Positions 62,596-64,000 of a stretch of 64,000 bases of DNA are shown piece by piece; within the stretch, counting starts at the first letter, position 1; every line of letters starts with the position of its first letter. Under the pieces are notes generated by a model. The model had not been told where the DNA came from. It saw only the letters and a program-made list of their open reading frames with translations, and ran no database searches. Made by a program: the position numbers and the translations under genes. The stretch is from contig NZ_JFKD01000019.1 of assembly GCF_002115725.1 (NCBI RefSeq), positions 1 to 64,000 of the forward strand, given 5' to 3'. The DNA is from Marivita cryptomonadis (lineage in GTDB: Bacteria; Pseudomonadota; Alphaproteobacteria; Rhodobacterales; Rhodobacteraceae).

Positions 62596-63984
62596 CTATG
62601 CCTTGGGAGGTTCCATCCACCAATCCTTGGGGAAGGCAGGTGGGTCCATATCGTAGGTGTAGTAATCCGTGAGAACCAAGAGGACATCGGCTTTCTGCGG
62701 GATTTCCATGAACAGAACTCCCTTGTTCTCTGGTGTGTACCAAACCCAGAAATGGCGATCATCGTTGGGTAATGTCGTGATATTCAGCACCTCACCGGGG
62801 CAAATCAGCGGATTGTCCCGGAGCGAGGCTTTGGCAGCACCATGATCCATAGCCGCCCAATTGTATTTCACGATCCCAGTGGCATCATGTCCCTCGAACT
62901 TGGTGTGGCCATCTTGGAACGTGACGAACGTGTCATTCCCTTTAGCGTCCAGAAAAATATTCATGTGATCGGCATCAAACCATTCATGCTGGTTTAACGA
63001 CAGGTGGGTTAGCATATGCGCATCCTGCAAGCCGGTGCTTGGCCAATCGTAGAAGACACGTAGGGGCATTGCGGCGTCGCCAAGTCCTTCGGATGGATCA
63101 TGCTTGGATGTCTGATATGTAAACCCAGTCATCTTGATGCGCTTGTCCCACTCTGGCTCACCGGTTCCTTTGGCGGCAGGGCCCAGTCCCGTTATGATTT
63201 GACCTGGCTGTTCTGCACTGCCCTTCCAAAATTCGGGACTGTTCTTCAAATTGTCGACAATGGCACCATGGAATGCCTTTGTGTCCTTGGCGTTCTGTAG
63301 TGCACTGATCAGGCTAGCCGAGGCCGCGTCAGCACTCGTGCAAAGGTCGGAGGCCCAATCCAGTTGGTCAACAGCATCGCTCGATTCAAAGCTCTCGAAT
63401 GTGGCGAGCGCGAACAAGCCAAGATAGGGAATGCCGCAGGGATTGTTGGCATTCGTGAAAAACCACCGCAGAGGTAGGCATTCCGGCTTTTGCGTCTTTT
63501 TCGCCCAGACCCAATTACAGGTTTGCATGGCAGTCGGAGGTGTGTTGCCCTTGTATCCATTCGTTTCGGGCGAATAACCTAGGTGGAAATCAACCGGTTG
63601 ATTGTAAAGAAAGCCAGAGCCTTGGTTTAGAAGCCCATGTACGGCAAACATGTTTCGTCCCGGAACAGGTGCGCCCATCGCGATTGGGCCAATTGGTGCC
63701 GTGGTGCGATCATGCGGCATGAGATAAAGATCACCGTCCTCGAAGAACAGGGAAAACGCGGTCTCATCAACGCCGTATGACTGATGGAACATCTGCGCTT
63801 TGCTGTGCACACAAACAGTGCGGACAGCGCGAATTTCATCGTCGTAGTAGGGGTTCACCAAGGCGCAGCTTATCCACGCGTCCGGCATCTGCGAGATCGG
63901 CAAGCCGCGCTCTGCAGTGTCTTGGATTACGGGGTGGAGATTGTAGTTCTCCAAGTCTTGTACAGAGCGGCGTGGGTCTGTCAT
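62596..63984 (-). CDS. Unrecognised 462-aa protein
   Basis: A complete 462-aa frame with no signal peptide or membrane segment. It is rich in aromatic residues and short loops, with segments such as FEDGDLYLMPHDRTTAPIG, VPGRNMFAVHGLLNQGSGF and LPLRWFFTNANNPCGIP that suggest an enzyme or beta-rich binding fold. Cysteines are few (NPYYDD, TVCVH, PECLPL, NNPCG). I do not recognise a family. It lies alone upstream of the iron permease on the same strand, near the right window edge, so its operon cannot be judged. Confidence 0.75.
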   Translation of the reverse strand: MTDPRRSVQDLENYNLHPVIQDTAERGLPISQMPDAWISCALVNPYYDDEIRAVRTVCVHSKAQMFHQSYGVDETAFSLFFEDGDLYLMPHDRTTAPIGPIAMGAPVPGRNMFAVHGLLNQGSGFLYNQPVDFHLGYSPETNGYKGNTPPTAMQTCNWVWAKKTQKPECLPLRWFFTNANNPCGIPYLGLFALATFESFESSDAVDQLDWASDLCTSADAASASLISALQNAKDTKAFHGAIVDNLKNSPEFWKGSAEQPGQIITGLGPAAKGTGEPEWDKRIKMTGFTYQTSKHDPSEGLGDAAMPLRVFYDWPSTGLQDAHMLTHLSLNQHEWFDADHMNIFLDAKGNDTFVTFQDGHTKFEGHDATGIVKYNWAAMDHGAAKASLRDNPLICPGEVLNITTLPNDDRHFWVWYTPENKGVLFMEIPQKADVLLVLTDYYTYDMDPPAFPKDWWMEPPKA

Positions 63985-64000
63985 GCGGTGTGCCCCCTTT

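Noticed and set aside
1..64000. CRISPR array, tRNA or rRNA genes, insertion sequences
   Set aside because: No regularly spaced repeats, tRNA-like sequences or transposase frames were seen by reading.

Overview
The window reads as a chromosome segment of a marine-type alphaproteobacterium, most likely Rhodobacterales (Roseobacter group). This rests on gene content: tripartite tricarboxylate transport, a CydABX/CydDC bd oxidase with DsrE and sulfide:quinone-oxidoreductase neighbours, FnrL-like TTGAT-N4-ATCAA boxes, a DoeA-type ectoine hydrolase, glucosylglycerate metabolism and an RTX/DUF4214 secreted protease. No rRNA, tRNA, insertion sequence or CRISPR array was seen.

Layout. 1-11048 (all minus strand) is an antiviral-defence-like island. 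A TIR gene, a tiny zinc-ribbon gene, a 151-aa unknown and a NACHT-type STAND ATPase form one apparent operon running off the left edge. Upstream of it lie two different phospholipase-D-nuclease/SF2-helicase fusions, one of SauUSI (type IV restriction) type. The TIR gene is broken by one in-frame amber codon.

11382-20492 (minus) is a respiratory block: cydDC, then cydA-cydB-dsrE-cydX-dsrE-SQR-DUF5368, with FNR-like boxes in front of both parts and a divergent Rrf2 iron-sulfur-type regulator (20607-21083). 21138-22807 is a peroxiredoxin with a divergent OxyR-like regulator. 23172-34369 holds a class III aminotransferase, GntR and LysR regulators, a class II aldolase-like protein, a complete dipeptide-type ABC transporter, a 2-hydroxyacid dehydrogenase and an acetylpolyamine-amidohydrolase-like deacetylase.

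34554-38324 makes and recycles glucosylglycerate (phosphatase, synthase, convergent GH13 phosphorylase). 38693-38984 is a decayed DsrE gene copy. 39117-48379 is a tricarboxylate uptake and use locus: a TctDE-like two-component system with an extra binding protein, divergent tctCBA, a class III CoA-transferase, a citryl-CoA-lyase-like protein and an AbrB-type membrane protein. 48386-52952 is an ectoine-type catabolic cluster (GntR, M20 deacetylase, DoeA, aminotransferase) with two copies of a 12-bp operator-like repeat spaced 84 bp apart. 53045-56926 carries a glucosamine-kinase-like gene and btuF-btuB behind a cobalamin riboswitch. 57157-62388 has a secreted RTX metalloprotease and an iron-type ABC binding protein and permease facing each other. 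The window ends with an unrecognised 462-aa protein.
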